Source: Microvirga pudoricolor (GTDB lineage: Bacteria > Pseudomonadota > Alphaproteobacteria > Rhizobiales > Beijerinckiaceae). From it: a stretch of 64,000 nucleotides of DNA. Location of the stretch: contig NZ_JAFEMB010000003.1 of NCBI RefSeq assembly GCF_016892705.1, positions 289,501 through 353,500 on the forward strand. The letters are read 5' to 3'. The notes beneath the pieces were generated by a model, which saw nothing but the letters and a program-made list of their open reading frames with translations, was not told the origin of the DNA and ran no database searches. Below are positions 43,000 to 51,704 of the stretch, in pieces. Numbering within the stretch: position 1 is the stretch's first letter; each line of letters begins with the position of its first letter. The position numbers were made by a program, and so were the translations under genes.

Positions 43000-45554
43000 G
43001 CGCCGCCCTCGACCGGATGGAAGCGGAGGACTCCGCGCTCCCGAATCCAGGCTCGCGCCCGGCAGGCGAGGAGGACAGGCTCAGGGAGATCTGGAAGGCC
43101 CCAAAGGGGTGGCGCATCCTGGGGGCCATCAACAACACCTATATCGGTGTGTTCTACATCGGCACCGCGCTCCTGTTCTTCGTGCTCGCCGGTATCCTCG
43201 CGCTCATCATGCGCACGCAGCTGGCCCAGCCGGAGCTCGATCTCGTCGGGCACGGGCTCTACAACCAGCTCTTCACCATGCACGGCACGGTCATGATGTT
43301 CCTGTTCGCCGTGCCGGCCGTGGAGGCGGTCTCCGTCTACCTCCTGCCCAATATGCAGGCGGCCCGCGACCTGCCGTTCCCGCGTCTTGGCGCCTACGCG
43401 TTCTGGGCCTATTTCTTCGGTGGCCTGACCTTCTTCTGCACCATCTTCGTGGGGCTTGCGCCCAATACGGGCTGGTTCATGTATCCGCCCCTGTCGAGCT
43501 CGCAATACTCGCCCGCCGAGAATGCGGATTTCTGGCTCCTCGGGATCGGCTTCATCGAAATCTCCGCGATCGCGGGCGCCATCGAGATCATCGTCGGGGT
43601 GCTGAAGACCCGCGCGCCGGGCATGAGCCTCGACAAGCTCCCAATCTATTCCTGGGCCATGCTGTGTTTGGCCGTGATGATCATCATCGCGTTTCCGGCG
43701 GTGATCCTGGCCACCACGCTGCTGGAGATGGAACGCGCCTTCAACTGGCCTTTCTTCATCGCCGAACGGGGCGGGGATCCGCTGTTGTGGCAGCACCTGT
43801 TCTGGTTTTTCGGTCACCCGGAGGTCTACATCATCTTCCTGCCCGCCGCCGGCATGGTGTCGATGATCGTGCCCGCCATGGCGGGCACGCCGCTGGTGGG
43901 CTACCGGCTCGTGGTGCTGGCCCTGATCGCCACCACGGTGCTCAGCTTCGGCCTGTGGGTGCACCACATGTACACGACGGGCATCCCGAAGCTCTCGACC
44001 GGCTTCTTCGCGGCCGCCAGCACGGCCGTGGCGGTGCCGAGCGGCATCCAGGTCTTCGCCTGGATCGCCACCATCGCGTCGGGCCGCATGAAGCTCACCA
44101 CCCCGGCCCTTTTCGTGCTGGGCTTCCTGTTCATCTTCACCCTAGGGGGCCTCACGGGCGTGATGGTCGCCATGGCACCATTCGACTGGCAGGCGCACGA
44201 TACGTACTTCATCGTGGCGCACCTGCATTACGTGCTCATCGGCGGCATGGTGTTCCCGCTCTTCGCCGCGATCTATTACTGGTTTCCCACCGCCAGCAAG
44301 CACGCGCTCTCCGAGCCCGTGGGCAAGTGGGTGTTCGGGCTCATGTTCGTGGGCGTGAACGTCACGTTCTTCCCCCAGCACGTGGCGGGGCTCATCGGCA
44401 TGCCGCGCCGGGTCTACACCTACCATGCCGGCCTCGGCTGGGATGTCTACAACCTCGTCTCGACGATCGGCTCCTACATGATCGCGGCAGGCGTCGGCCT
44501 GTTCGTTATCGACGTCGCCCGGCGCTTCCGCTTCAGCTTCGACGACAATGCGGGCGACGTCTGGAAGGCGGGCACCCTGGAATGGCTCAACAACACCTCC
44601 TACGGCACGCGCAGCATTCCCCATGTCAGGAGCCGCGAGCCGCTGTGGGACCAGCCCAATCTCGGCGAGGACGTGGACAAGGGGCGCTATTACCTGCCGG
44701 CCTCCGTCACGGGCGGGCGCGAGACCATCGTGACGAGCCCCATCGAGGCGCGGCCGCAATACATTCTCCAGGTCCCGGGCGAACCGTGCTGGCCGCCGAT
44801 CCTGTCGGCCTTCTTCACGGCGGCGTTCTTCATGCTGCTCACCGTGAAGTTCGTCATGCTGTCAGCGATCTGCGGCGTGCTCGCCATCGGGCTCATCCTC
44901 TACTGGATGTGGGCGACCGATCCGGGCCAGAACCATCCGCCCGCCCAAATCGGAGGCGGCATCACACTCCCGGTCTACGCCACCGGCTCGGTCAGCCATT
45001 CCTGGTGGGCGGTGTCGATCCTGCTCGTGGTCATCGGCATGATCTTCACCTGCCTGCTGTTCTCGTACTTCTTCCTCTGGCTCGTGAACACCACCGCCTG
45101 GCCGCCGCAGGGCGTCACGCTGCCGAGTACCATCTGGTCGCTCGCGGCGGGCGGGCTCTATGTCGGAAGCAGCGCCCTGATCGCCCTCGCGAGCCGGCGT
45201 CTCGCGGGCGCGGGGCGCGCGCCCTCCGTTCCCTGGCTGATCGGCCTCGCCGTCGTGCTGCTGGCGGCCGGGTGGGTGCTGGATCTCACCGCGCAATGGC
45301 GCACCGGCCTCGGGCCCGAGGACAGCGCCTACGGGGCGACGGTCTACGCGATCCTGTCCATCCACGGCGTCGTCGCCGCCACGGCGGTTCTCATGGGCCT
45401 CTACACCATGGCGCGCTGGTGGTCGGGACGGCTCGATGCCGTCCGCCGCTCCACTTTCGATAACACCATGCTGTTCTGGTACTACACCTCGGGCCAGGGC
45501 GTGGCGGGGCTCGTGGTGGTCTACGGCTTCCCGCACCTCATCGGAGCCGCGTGA
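42996..45554 (+). CDS. Cytochrome c oxidase subunit I and III fusion
   Basis: An 852-residue protein joining the catalytic subunit I (about 30-580) to subunit III (about 615-850). Heme/copper ligands are intact: H96 and H411 for heme a, H409 for heme a3, H274, H323 and H324 for CuB, and the HPEVY tyrosine Y278. Subunit III is recognised by SHSWWAVSILLVVIGM, LFSYFFLWLVNTTAWP and the C-terminal LFWYYTSGQGVAGLVVVYGF. The frame reads through the junction with no stop, so the fusion is real in this sequence. Such CoxAC fusions occur in caa3-type oxidases. Electron donors are probably the ActE or minus-strand cytochromes via the fused heme of CoxB. Confidence 0.94.
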   Translation: MSAALDRMEAEDSALPNPGSRPAGEEDRLREIWKAPKGWRILGAINNTYIGVFYIGTALLFFVLAGILALIMRTQLAQPELDLVGHGLYNQLFTMHGTVMMFLFAVPAVEAVSVYLLPNMQAARDLPFPRLGAYAFWAYFFGGLTFFCTIFVGLAPNTGWFMYPPLSSSQYSPAENADFWLLGIGFIEISAIAGAIEIIVGVLKTRAPGMSLDKLPIYSWAMLCLAVMIIIAFPAVILATTLLEMERAFNWPFFIAERGGDPLLWQHLFWFFGHPEVYIIFLPAAGMVSMIVPAMAGTPLVGYRLVVLALIATTVLSFGLWVHHMYTTGIPKLSTGFFAAASTAVAVPSGIQVFAWIATIASGRMKLTTPALFVLGFLFIFTLGGLTGVMVAMAPFDWQAHDTYFIVAHLHYVLIGGMVFPLFAAIYYWFPTASKHALSEPVGKWVFGLMFVGVNVTFFPQHVAGLIGMPRRVYTYHAGLGWDVYNLVSTIGSYMIAAGVGLFVIDVARRFRFSFDDNAGDVWKAGTLEWLNNTSYGTRSIPHVRSREPLWDQPNLGEDVDKGRYYLPASVTGGRETIVTSPIEARPQYILQVPGEPCWPPILSAFFTAAFFMLLTVKFVMLSAICGVLAIGLILYWMWATDPGQNHPPAQIGGGITLPVYATGSVSHSWWAVSILLVVIGMIFTCLLFSYFFLWLVNTTAWPPQGVTLPSTIWSLAAGGLYVGSSALIALASRRLAGAGRAPSVPWLIGLAVVLLAAGWVLDLTAQWRTGLGPEDSAYGATVYAILSIHGVVAATAVLMGLYTMARWWSGRLDAVRRSTFDNTMLFWYYTSGQGVAGLVVVYGFPHLIGAA

Positions 45555-45904
45555 TGCTGCTTCGCAACCCGATCCTGCGCCTTCTGGTGATGAATGCCGG
45601 ATTGCTGATCTGGGGCCTGCAGTTCACCCTCGTCTACATGGTGGCGTCCATCGTCTGCGCGAAGAGCGATGCGGCGCCTGTCCTGGGCGGCTTCGACGCC
45701 GCGTCGTTGGGCGTGCTGGCCACAACGGCCCTGTGCTTCGCCGCGACCGGTCTGGTGCTCGTCCTCTCCCTCCGGCCATCGGGAGCGGACGCATCCCCGA
45801 CCGATCGGTTCATTCGGCAGGTCACGGCGCTGATTGCCGGCATTTCCCTCTTCGCCATCTTGTGGACGGGGCTTCCGGCCCTCGTGGTGCCATCATGCGG
45901 TTGA
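45554..45904 (+). CDS. Small membrane protein of the oxidase operon, unassigned
   Basis: A 116-residue protein with three predicted transmembrane helices (about 14-34, 50-72, 88-108), opening MLLRNPILRLLVMNAGLLIW. It lies exactly where subunit IV or an assembly membrane protein is expected, with its start overlapping the CoxI-III stop (TGATG; a GTG at 45551 is an alternative). I do not recognise the family. It could be a subunit IV equivalent or an accessory factor. Confidence 0.8.
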   Translation: MLLRNPILRLLVMNAGLLIWGLQFTLVYMVASIVCAKSDAAPVLGGFDAASLGVLATTALCFAATGLVLVLSLRPSGADASPTDRFIRQVTALIAGISLFAILWTGLPALVVPSCG

Positions 45905-45929
45905 AAAATGCCGCGCAAGGGAGCACGCC

Positions 45930-46700
45930 ATGATGCCCGATACGGTACCCTATTGCGGCCCGGCACCGGTTCCGGCGGAGTTCTGGGCGAGTTGGAACTT
46001 CGATCCACTCCTCCTCACGGGGCTCCTGGGGCTGGCGGTCGCCTTCGGTTTTCATGTCCGGCGTCAGCCGGAGCCCCAGAAGGCGCGCTCCTCCGCGCTC
46101 TTCATCGCGGGCTGGCTGTTGCTTGCCGTTGTGTTCGTGTCGCCGGTCTGCGCGCTGAGCTCCGCGCTGTTCTCGGCCCGCGTCGCGCATCACACAGTGC
46201 TCGTCGCCTTTGCGGCGCCGCTCATCGCCCTGGCTTGGACATCACATCCCGCCGGAGAGATGTCGCAAGGTTTGCGCCTCGGCATCGCGACGCTTCTGCA
46301 AACCATCGCGGTCTGGGTCTGGCATGCACCCGCGCCTTATGCGGCCGCCATGGCCCATCATGGACTGTTCTGGCTCATGGAGCTGAGCCTGCTCGGTACC
46401 GCCCTGTTCTTCTGGCGTGCGGTCTTCGCGTGCCGCTCGCCGGGCGGCGTGGCACTCGCGCTGCTCGGCACCACGGTGCAGATGGGATTTCTCGGCGCGC
46501 TCATCACCTTTGCGCGGACGCCACTCTACGAGCCTCACCTCGCCACGACCCTGCCGTGGGGCCTCACCCCCCTGGAAGACCAGCAACTGGCGGGTCTCAT
46601 CATGTGGGTCCCGCCCGCCATTCCGTACATCGCGGTCGCTCTCCTGCAGGTCTCGCGCTGGCTCGACGGTATGGAAACCCGTACGGCATCGAACGGCTAG
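45930..46700 (+). CDS. ctaG: CtaG-type cytochrome c oxidase assembly protein (caa3 CtaG family)
   Basis: A 256-residue membrane protein with about seven helices, of the caa3-CtaG type, not the Cox11-type CtaG. It shows YCGPAPVPAEFWASWNFDPL, VSPVCALSSALFSARVAHHT (a conserved HH pair suited to copper handling), LQTIAVWVWHAPAPY and LTPLEDQQLAGLIMWVP. It is needed for caa3 oxidase expression in Bacillus. A GGGAG Shine-Dalgarno precedes ATG 45930. It closes the respiratory operon. Confidence 0.9.
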   Translation: MMPDTVPYCGPAPVPAEFWASWNFDPLLLTGLLGLAVAFGFHVRRQPEPQKARSSALFIAGWLLLAVVFVSPVCALSSALFSARVAHHTVLVAFAAPLIALAWTSHPAGEMSQGLRLGIATLLQTIAVWVWHAPAPYAAAMAHHGLFWLMELSLLGTALFFWRAVFACRSPGGVALALLGTTVQMGFLGALITFARTPLYEPHLATTLPWGLTPLEDQQLAGLIMWVPPAIPYIAVALLQVSRWLDGMETRTASNG

Positions 46701-46706
46701 ACACGA

Positions 46707-46734
46707 AAAGGGCGGATCCGAAAGCCCGCCCTTC
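46707..46734. terminator. Bidirectional terminator after ctaG
   Basis: AAGGGCGG (46708-46715) pairs with CCGCCCTT (46726-46733) around a 10-base loop. On the minus strand the stem ends in a TTTT run, serving the DUF882 gene; on the plus strand the tail is TTCT. It lies in the 39-base gap between convergent genes. Confidence 0.7.
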
Positions 46735-46739
46735 TATGT

Positions 46740-48518
46740 TTATCGCACTTGCAGCGGCTTCACGGCAGGTCCCGTGAAACGGTTGGTGGCAAGGTCTCCC
46801 ATCGGCTTGGCCGAGAAGCCCATGTTCAAGCCGGGCCCATTCGCGGTCAGCACCGAGGCCTTCGCCTTGGCCGGGCTCGCGGCGGCCTTCGAGGCGGCGC
46901 TGATCGAAGCCGTTGTCGTCGGCGAGGCTAGAGGCTTCGCGGACTTTGCCGGTTCGGGCTTCACGGCCTCTATCCTGACGGGCTCCTTTTTGGCGGGCTC
47001 CTTGGCCTTGATGGCCGGAGCAGTCGGGACCGGAGCGGCTGGGATCTCGATCGGGCCCGCCGAGGCCACGGCCACCGGACGCATGCCGGGGCGTGGTGGC
47101 GGCAGGGGATGGTCGACACCCTGGAGAGCGGCGACCGCCTGAACCGGGCCGCGCAGCTCCGTGAGCGCCGGGATCGGGTTGGTGGCTGCGAGTGATCCGG
47201 GCCGGGCCGGTGGCATCGGCGCATAGGCGATGGCGCCCGTGGCCACGATTTCATCTCCGCCCCCGGCTCCAGGCCTGCGCGGCGGAAGCGGCGCCAGATC
47301 CGTGCTGCGGCCGATGCTCATCTCAACCCCATTGGCATTCTGTCCCGCCGGACCTTGCTGCCAGGCCAGCGCCGGACCGGACGGGGTCGCCACCGTGCTC
47401 GGCAGGCCCGCGATCCGGGTCGGCGGCAGGGGAGGCGGAGTCATGGGCTCGCGGAAGGCGGCGGGCGGCGGCGGGGCGGCCGCCACGGTCACGCGGGGCT
47501 GGACCGGCTCGGGCTCGGGCTCGGGAGCGCGCTGCGGTGCTACTGCCGCCACCCGGGTCGTCGGCTGCGGTGCGCTGCGGCCCTCGTTGTAGGCCTGGAG
47601 AACGGAGGTGGGCGAGTCGTTGTCGGCCGCGTAGGGATTGCGCTGGTTCGTGCCGCGGGTCGCAAAAAGGTTGCGGCCCGGGCGTGAGGCGGCGCGGATC
47701 TCCTCCACGTCCTCGTCTTCGTCGCTGCCGCCGAACAGGGTCGCCCAGAAGCTCTTGCGGCGCGGCTGAGCGGCCTCCTCGGCCTCCGCCACCATGCTGT
47801 AGCCCGCCACCGAGCCGCCGCGCGCCAGCACCTCGGCGCGGGCTTCCTGATAACCTTCCATCGGGCGTCCGTCGGCCGGGATGTGCACGGTCTTGCCGTC
47901 CGGGAAAATGCGCGCGAGCTGGTCGCGGGTCATGCGCGGCCAGGAGCGCACGCTACCGACGTCCAGGTGCACGAAGGGCGTGTAGGCGTTGGGATAATAG
48001 CCGACGCCGCCGCGTTGCAGGCGCATGCCGATGGCGCGCAGCTGCGCCGTCGAGGCGTCGGAGATGTAGAAGTCCATCGCCTTGCCCTGCATGTGCTGGC
48101 TGTTCTTGGCCACGGCGCTGGAGCGGCGGCGGAGCATGGCGTTGGTGTTGGGCGAACGGTAGGCGGAGTTCACCTGCACCGGCTCGCTCGCGCCCACCTC
48201 GCGATAGACTTCCCACACCGTATCGAAGAGGCGCGGATCCATCTTGGTCGTCTCGGAACGGCGCCAGTCGCGCAGGAACCAGTTCAACTGGTCGAGAGCG
48301 TTGGAATCGTATTGCCCGTTCCGGCGGAACGTGACCGTCAGGCTCTCCTTGGTGTTGTTGTGATAGAGGGTGAGGGTGCGGGTGTCGCCATTGGCGACGG
48401 CATCCTGTGTGCCGCGGGTCCCCACCACGAAAACGGTGACGAGGGCCGCCAGACCGATGCCGAGCCGGCGCACGCCGGCCGACGCTGCCGCAGAGCGGCC
48501 CGAACGCAATACTCTCAC
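46740..48518 (-). CDS. DUF882/peptidase M15A protein (MepK/YcbK-like murein endopeptidase)
   Basis: A 592-residue exported protein. The N-terminal membrane/signal segment (about 18-36) is followed by an M15A-type domain (about 45-200) with probable zinc ligands H142 and D149 (NSQHMQGKAMDFYI) and H184 (PFVHLDVGS). E. coli MepK of this family cleaves 3-3 crosslinks in peptidoglycan. The remaining ~390 residues are Pro/Ala-rich and low-complexity, possibly spanning the periplasm or wall. The start is GTG 48518 without a clear Shine-Dalgarno, so a downstream TTG is possible. It lies after an L,D-transpeptidase gene, which makes the same crosslinks. Confidence 0.87.
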   Translation of the reverse strand: MRVLRSGRSAAASAGVRRLGIGLAALVTVFVVGTRGTQDAVANGDTRTLTLYHNNTKESLTVTFRRNGQYDSNALDQLNWFLRDWRRSETTKMDPRLFDTVWEVYREVGASEPVQVNSAYRSPNTNAMLRRRSSAVAKNSQHMQGKAMDFYISDASTAQLRAIGMRLQRGGVGYYPNAYTPFVHLDVGSVRSWPRMTRDQLARIFPDGKTVHIPADGRPMEGYQEARAEVLARGGSVAGYSMVAEAEEAAQPRRKSFWATLFGGSDEDEDVEEIRAASRPGRNLFATRGTNQRNPYAADNDSPTSVLQAYNEGRSAPQPTTRVAAVAPQRAPEPEPEPVQPRVTVAAAPPPPAAFREPMTPPPLPPTRIAGLPSTVATPSGPALAWQQGPAGQNANGVEMSIGRSTDLAPLPPRRPGAGGGDEIVATGAIAYAPMPPARPGSLAATNPIPALTELRGPVQAVAALQGVDHPLPPPRPGMRPVAVASAGPIEIPAAPVPTAPAIKAKEPAKKEPVRIEAVKPEPAKSAKPLASPTTTASISAASKAAASPAKAKASVLTANGPGLNMGFSAKPMGDLATNRFTGPAVKPLQVR

Positions 48519-48653
48519 TGTGATACTCGTTTTTTACGCTTCGCCGCAGGGAACAGCTGCGGCATCCTTATCGTGAAAGGATCATTGCCGAAGACGGTTA
48601 CTTACCCGTTAAGTCCGGCGACGAAACTGCGGCCGGACCGCGTTTTTGTCAGG

Positions 48654-50408
48654 TCAGGAATCGAGGCCGAGCGCGGACCGGACCTTGCGGTGCAGGCCGT
48701 AGATGTCGTCGAAGGACCGGGTGTTGCCGTCCTCGTCCACCGAGAGCGTGAAGTAGGTCAGGTGCACCGGCAGCGGCTCCTTCAGGTGGATGTAGCGCTC
48801 ACCCTTGCCGATCAGGCCTCGCAGTTTCTTCTCGGGCCAGCCCTGCGCGCCGATGATCTCTTCCGCGAGCTCGAAGGGCTGGTCGACGCGCACGCAGCCG
48901 TGGCTGAAGGCGCGCTTCTCGGCGTTGAACAGGTTCCGGTTCGGCGTGTCATGCAGGTACACCGCGTAATTGTTGGGGAACATGAACTTGACCCAGCCCA
49001 GCGCGTTGCGCTCGCCGGGCGGCTGCTGCACCGAGATCGAATTGCCGCGCCGGATCACCTTGTAGCCGCGCCGCGCCGCATAGCTCGGGTCGGCCGCCAG
49101 GCCGGGCAGGAACTCCTTCTTCAGGATCGACGGCGGCACGGTCCAGGACGGGTTCACCACCAGGTATTTCATGGTCTCCGAAAAGATCGGGGTCTGCGAT
49201 TCCGCCTTGCCGACGATCACCCGGGTCTGGTGCACCACCCGGCCGCTGTCGCTGAGGCGGAGCCTGTATTCCGGCACGTTGACCATGATGTGCTTCTGGC
49301 CGAGATCGCGGGGCAGCCAGCGCCAGCGCTCCATGTTGGCGACGAGGTCGCCCTCGAGCCGGGCCGGGGACGGACCGCCGAGGGCCGCGATGGTTTGGGC
49401 GTTCAGGTTGCCGTTGGTCGGCAGGCCTTCCTTCTTCTGGAAATCGGCCACGGCGGAGGCGACGCGCTCGTCGTAAGCCGTCTCGTCGCCCCCGGCGGGG
49501 CCGAGGTTGAAGCGGGCGCGGATGAGCGGCACGCGAGGATCGCGCATGCCCACCTTCAGGATCGGGCCCCGGGGAACGTTTACCATCGGCCGTGTGACGC
49601 GGTTCTCCCGCAGGCGCGCCAGGCGCGCCTTCAGGGCCTGATAGCCGAGTTGAGGCGGGTTGTAGGCGTTGAGCGTGATGCCGGGATTCTTCGAGGACGC
49701 GAGGCTCGCGAGCACCTCGCCCGCGTCGGGAACGCTCATGGACGGCGCCACGAGGTTCGAGAGGCGCGCCGGGTTGATCCTGGCCCCGCGCGCATCGCGG
49801 GCGTAGCGGACCGCAGCGGCGCTCAGCTTCAGCTCAGCCTCGGCCCAGGCCTTGTCGTTCCAGCCCCTTGGCGCGCCCATGTCCGGAAGAGGATAATCCG
49901 TCGGGTCGAGGCCGTCCTCGGCGGCGTTGCGGATGGTTCCCGCCAGAGCGAGCGCGCCGGGGTTCCAGGCGCCGCCCTTGGTCCAGAGCGCGGGCGCGGA
50001 AGTCTCGGCATAGTAGGCCGTCAGCGCCCTGGTGTTCTTGGAGTCGAGTCGCAGGGATTTGACGAAGGTCTCGTCCGCCAGAACCTGCGTCATCGCGGCC
50101 CGCAGCCAGTCGGTCGCGGTGAAGACCACGGCGGCGGGCGGCATGTCGGGGAGGACGATCTCGGGGCTTGCCGCTTTGGGCGCCGCATCCTGCGCCGTGA
50201 TGGTGACGGGGGCCGGCGTCACCTCGGGGATTGCCGGGTCCTGAACCGCAGCTTCGGCCGGCTGCGGCGCTGCGGCGGCCTCGATGGAGACCGGAGCGGG
50301 CGCCGGCGGTTCCGGCAGGCCGATATCCTCCGCCATGGCCGCAAGGGCGATGAGCGAGACGGACCCGGCCAGGCCCACCATTCCGACGGCCTTACGAAAG
50401 GCTTTCAT
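48654..50408 (-). CDS. YcbB-type L,D-transpeptidase
   Basis: A 584-residue periplasmic L,D-transpeptidase that should form 3-3 crosslinks or attach proteins to peptidoglycan. Order: signal peptide (about 1-25), Pro/Ala-rich linker (25-95), scaffold domain (about 100-290), peptidoglycan-binding domain (about 290-345; MRDPRVPLIRARFNLGP) and YkuD catalytic domain (about 370-545) with catalytic C505 in AFSHGCVRVDQPFELAEEI. ATG 50408 begins the signal peptide. The DUF882 endopeptidase gene follows on the same strand, pairing synthesis and cleavage of the same bond. Confidence 0.92.
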   Translation of the reverse strand: MKAFRKAVGMVGLAGSVSLIALAAMAEDIGLPEPPAPAPVSIEAAAAPQPAEAAVQDPAIPEVTPAPVTITAQDAAPKAASPEIVLPDMPPAAVVFTATDWLRAAMTQVLADETFVKSLRLDSKNTRALTAYYAETSAPALWTKGGAWNPGALALAGTIRNAAEDGLDPTDYPLPDMGAPRGWNDKAWAEAELKLSAAAVRYARDARGARINPARLSNLVAPSMSVPDAGEVLASLASSKNPGITLNAYNPPQLGYQALKARLARLRENRVTRPMVNVPRGPILKVGMRDPRVPLIRARFNLGPAGGDETAYDERVASAVADFQKKEGLPTNGNLNAQTIAALGGPSPARLEGDLVANMERWRWLPRDLGQKHIMVNVPEYRLRLSDSGRVVHQTRVIVGKAESQTPIFSETMKYLVVNPSWTVPPSILKKEFLPGLAADPSYAARRGYKVIRRGNSISVQQPPGERNALGWVKFMFPNNYAVYLHDTPNRNLFNAEKRAFSHGCVRVDQPFELAEEIIGAQGWPEKKLRGLIGKGERYIHLKEPLPVHLTYFTLSVDEDGNTRSFDDIYGLHRKVRSALGLDS

Positions 50409-50508
50409 TCCGCTGCGCTCCCCGATTCGCGGTGATGATCGGATGTTACATAGCCCGAAAGCTTTGCCAGTGTGTAAAGGCACCGGCCAAGCTTATGGTT
50501 CCGCGCTT

Positions 50509-51534
50509 TCACGCCGCGTGGGATACGCCGCTCTCTAGGCCCAGCTCCTTCAGCTTGCGGTAAAGGGTCGAGCGGCCGATGCCGAGGTGGCGGGAGACGG
50601 CCGACATGTGGCCCCCATAATGGATCAGCGCAAAACGGATGATCTCGGCTTCCAGCACGGCGAGGGAGCGCACCTCGCCGTCCTCGTTCGTGAGACGCAT
50701 CGACTGGGGATCGGGCAGGGCCGGGGGCAGGGCGGCCGCTTCGGGAGCGAAGGCGAGGGGAGCGGGAGGGACATCGATGCGCCGTCGTCCCGTGCGGGCC
50801 ACGATCTGGGGAAATTCCGTCGGCGTCAGGCGCAGGCCTTCCGCCAGCAGGACGGCGCGGAAGACGGCGTTCTCGAGCTGGCGTACGTTGCCCGGCCAGT
50901 CATAGGCCGCCAGGAGGCTTTCGGCCTCGGGGGAGAGATGCGCGATTCGCTTGCCTTCCTCGGCTGCGAAGCGCCCCATGAGGTGGCGGGCCAGCGGTCC
51001 AACCAGCTCGCGGCGGGCGCGCAGGGGCTGGAGGGTGACCGGCAGGATGTTGAGGCGATAGAACAGGTCGTCCCGAAAGCTCCCGTCCCGCACCCGCTCG
51101 ATCAGGTGGCCGTCGGTCAGGGCGATGACGCGCACGTCCGGCCGCCCTGGCCGACGCCCGCCATCGGCGTCCCGCTCCTGGAGCAGCCGCAGGAGGGTTC
51201 CCTGATCCCCGGACCCGAGGGACTCGACGCCCTGGACCAGGAGCGTGCCCCCATGGGCCTCCGCCAGGCGATGCGAGAGGGAGAGGCCGAGGCTCGAATC
51301 GTCCGCATGGCATCGGACGAAGGGGGCGGAGCGCCGGTCGCCGCAATCGTGGACGGCCCGCGCCAGGGCGTCGCCACCCGTGCCCGGCTCGCCCTCGATC
51401 AGAACCGGCAGCGCCGTGCGGGAGGCGCGCTCGGCCTGGCGCATCGCTCGGCTGTCGTGCAGGGCCGGCACCGAACCCGGCCCGCCGTCGCGCAGGGCCC
51501 GGATCGTGTCCGCCAGCAAGGAAGTCAAAAGCAT
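50509..51534 (-). CDS. Sigma-54-type Fis-family regulator with degenerate AAA+ domain
   Basis: A ~341-residue protein made of an AAA+ domain like sigma-54 activators (about 25-255) and a C-terminal Fis-type helix-turn-helix (about 290-335; RFALIHYGGHMSAVSRHLGIGRSTLYRKL). The family features DDLFYRLNILPVTLQPLRAR and YDWPGNVRQLENAVFRAVLL are intact, but the Walker A reads GEPGTGGD with Gly in place of Lys, the Walker B DE is QG (GGTLLVQGVESL) and no GAFTGA loop is present. It should therefore neither hydrolyse ATP normally nor open sigma-54 promoters; it may act as a plain repressor or sigma-70 regulator. It precedes the L,D-transpeptidase gene by 100 bases on the same strand. Start ATG 51534, or TTG 51537. 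Confidence 0.88.
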   Translation of the reverse strand: MLLTSLLADTIRALRDGGPGSVPALHDSRAMRQAERASRTALPVLIEGEPGTGGDALARAVHDCGDRRSAPFVRCHADDSSLGLSLSHRLAEAHGGTLLVQGVESLGSGDQGTLLRLLQERDADGGRRPGRPDVRVIALTDGHLIERVRDGSFRDDLFYRLNILPVTLQPLRARRELVGPLARHLMGRFAAEEGKRIAHLSPEAESLLAAYDWPGNVRQLENAVFRAVLLAEGLRLTPTEFPQIVARTGRRRIDVPPAPLAFAPEAAALPPALPDPQSMRLTNEDGEVRSLAVLEAEIIRFALIHYGGHMSAVSRHLGIGRSTLYRKLKELGLESGVSHAA

Positions 51535-51704
51535 CAAGGAATCAATTCTTCGTTCGGCGCGATGCTGCGCCCTTATGGTAAACCGGTTCTTAACGCCGCT
51601 CCTTTTGCGCCAGGACCCGCCCGCCGGGTTGATCCCGGCCCCGGCTCAGCCAATATGACCCTCAAGCCTGTTCTCAACCCCTCTCCCAACCCTTCCGACG
51701 GTCC

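Noticed and set aside
48543..48563. Hairpin (7-bp GCCGCAG/CTGCGGC) upstream of the DUF882 gene as a terminator or thermometer
   Set aside because: It has no T-run on the minus strand and does not pair with a Shine-Dalgarno; a function cannot be supported.
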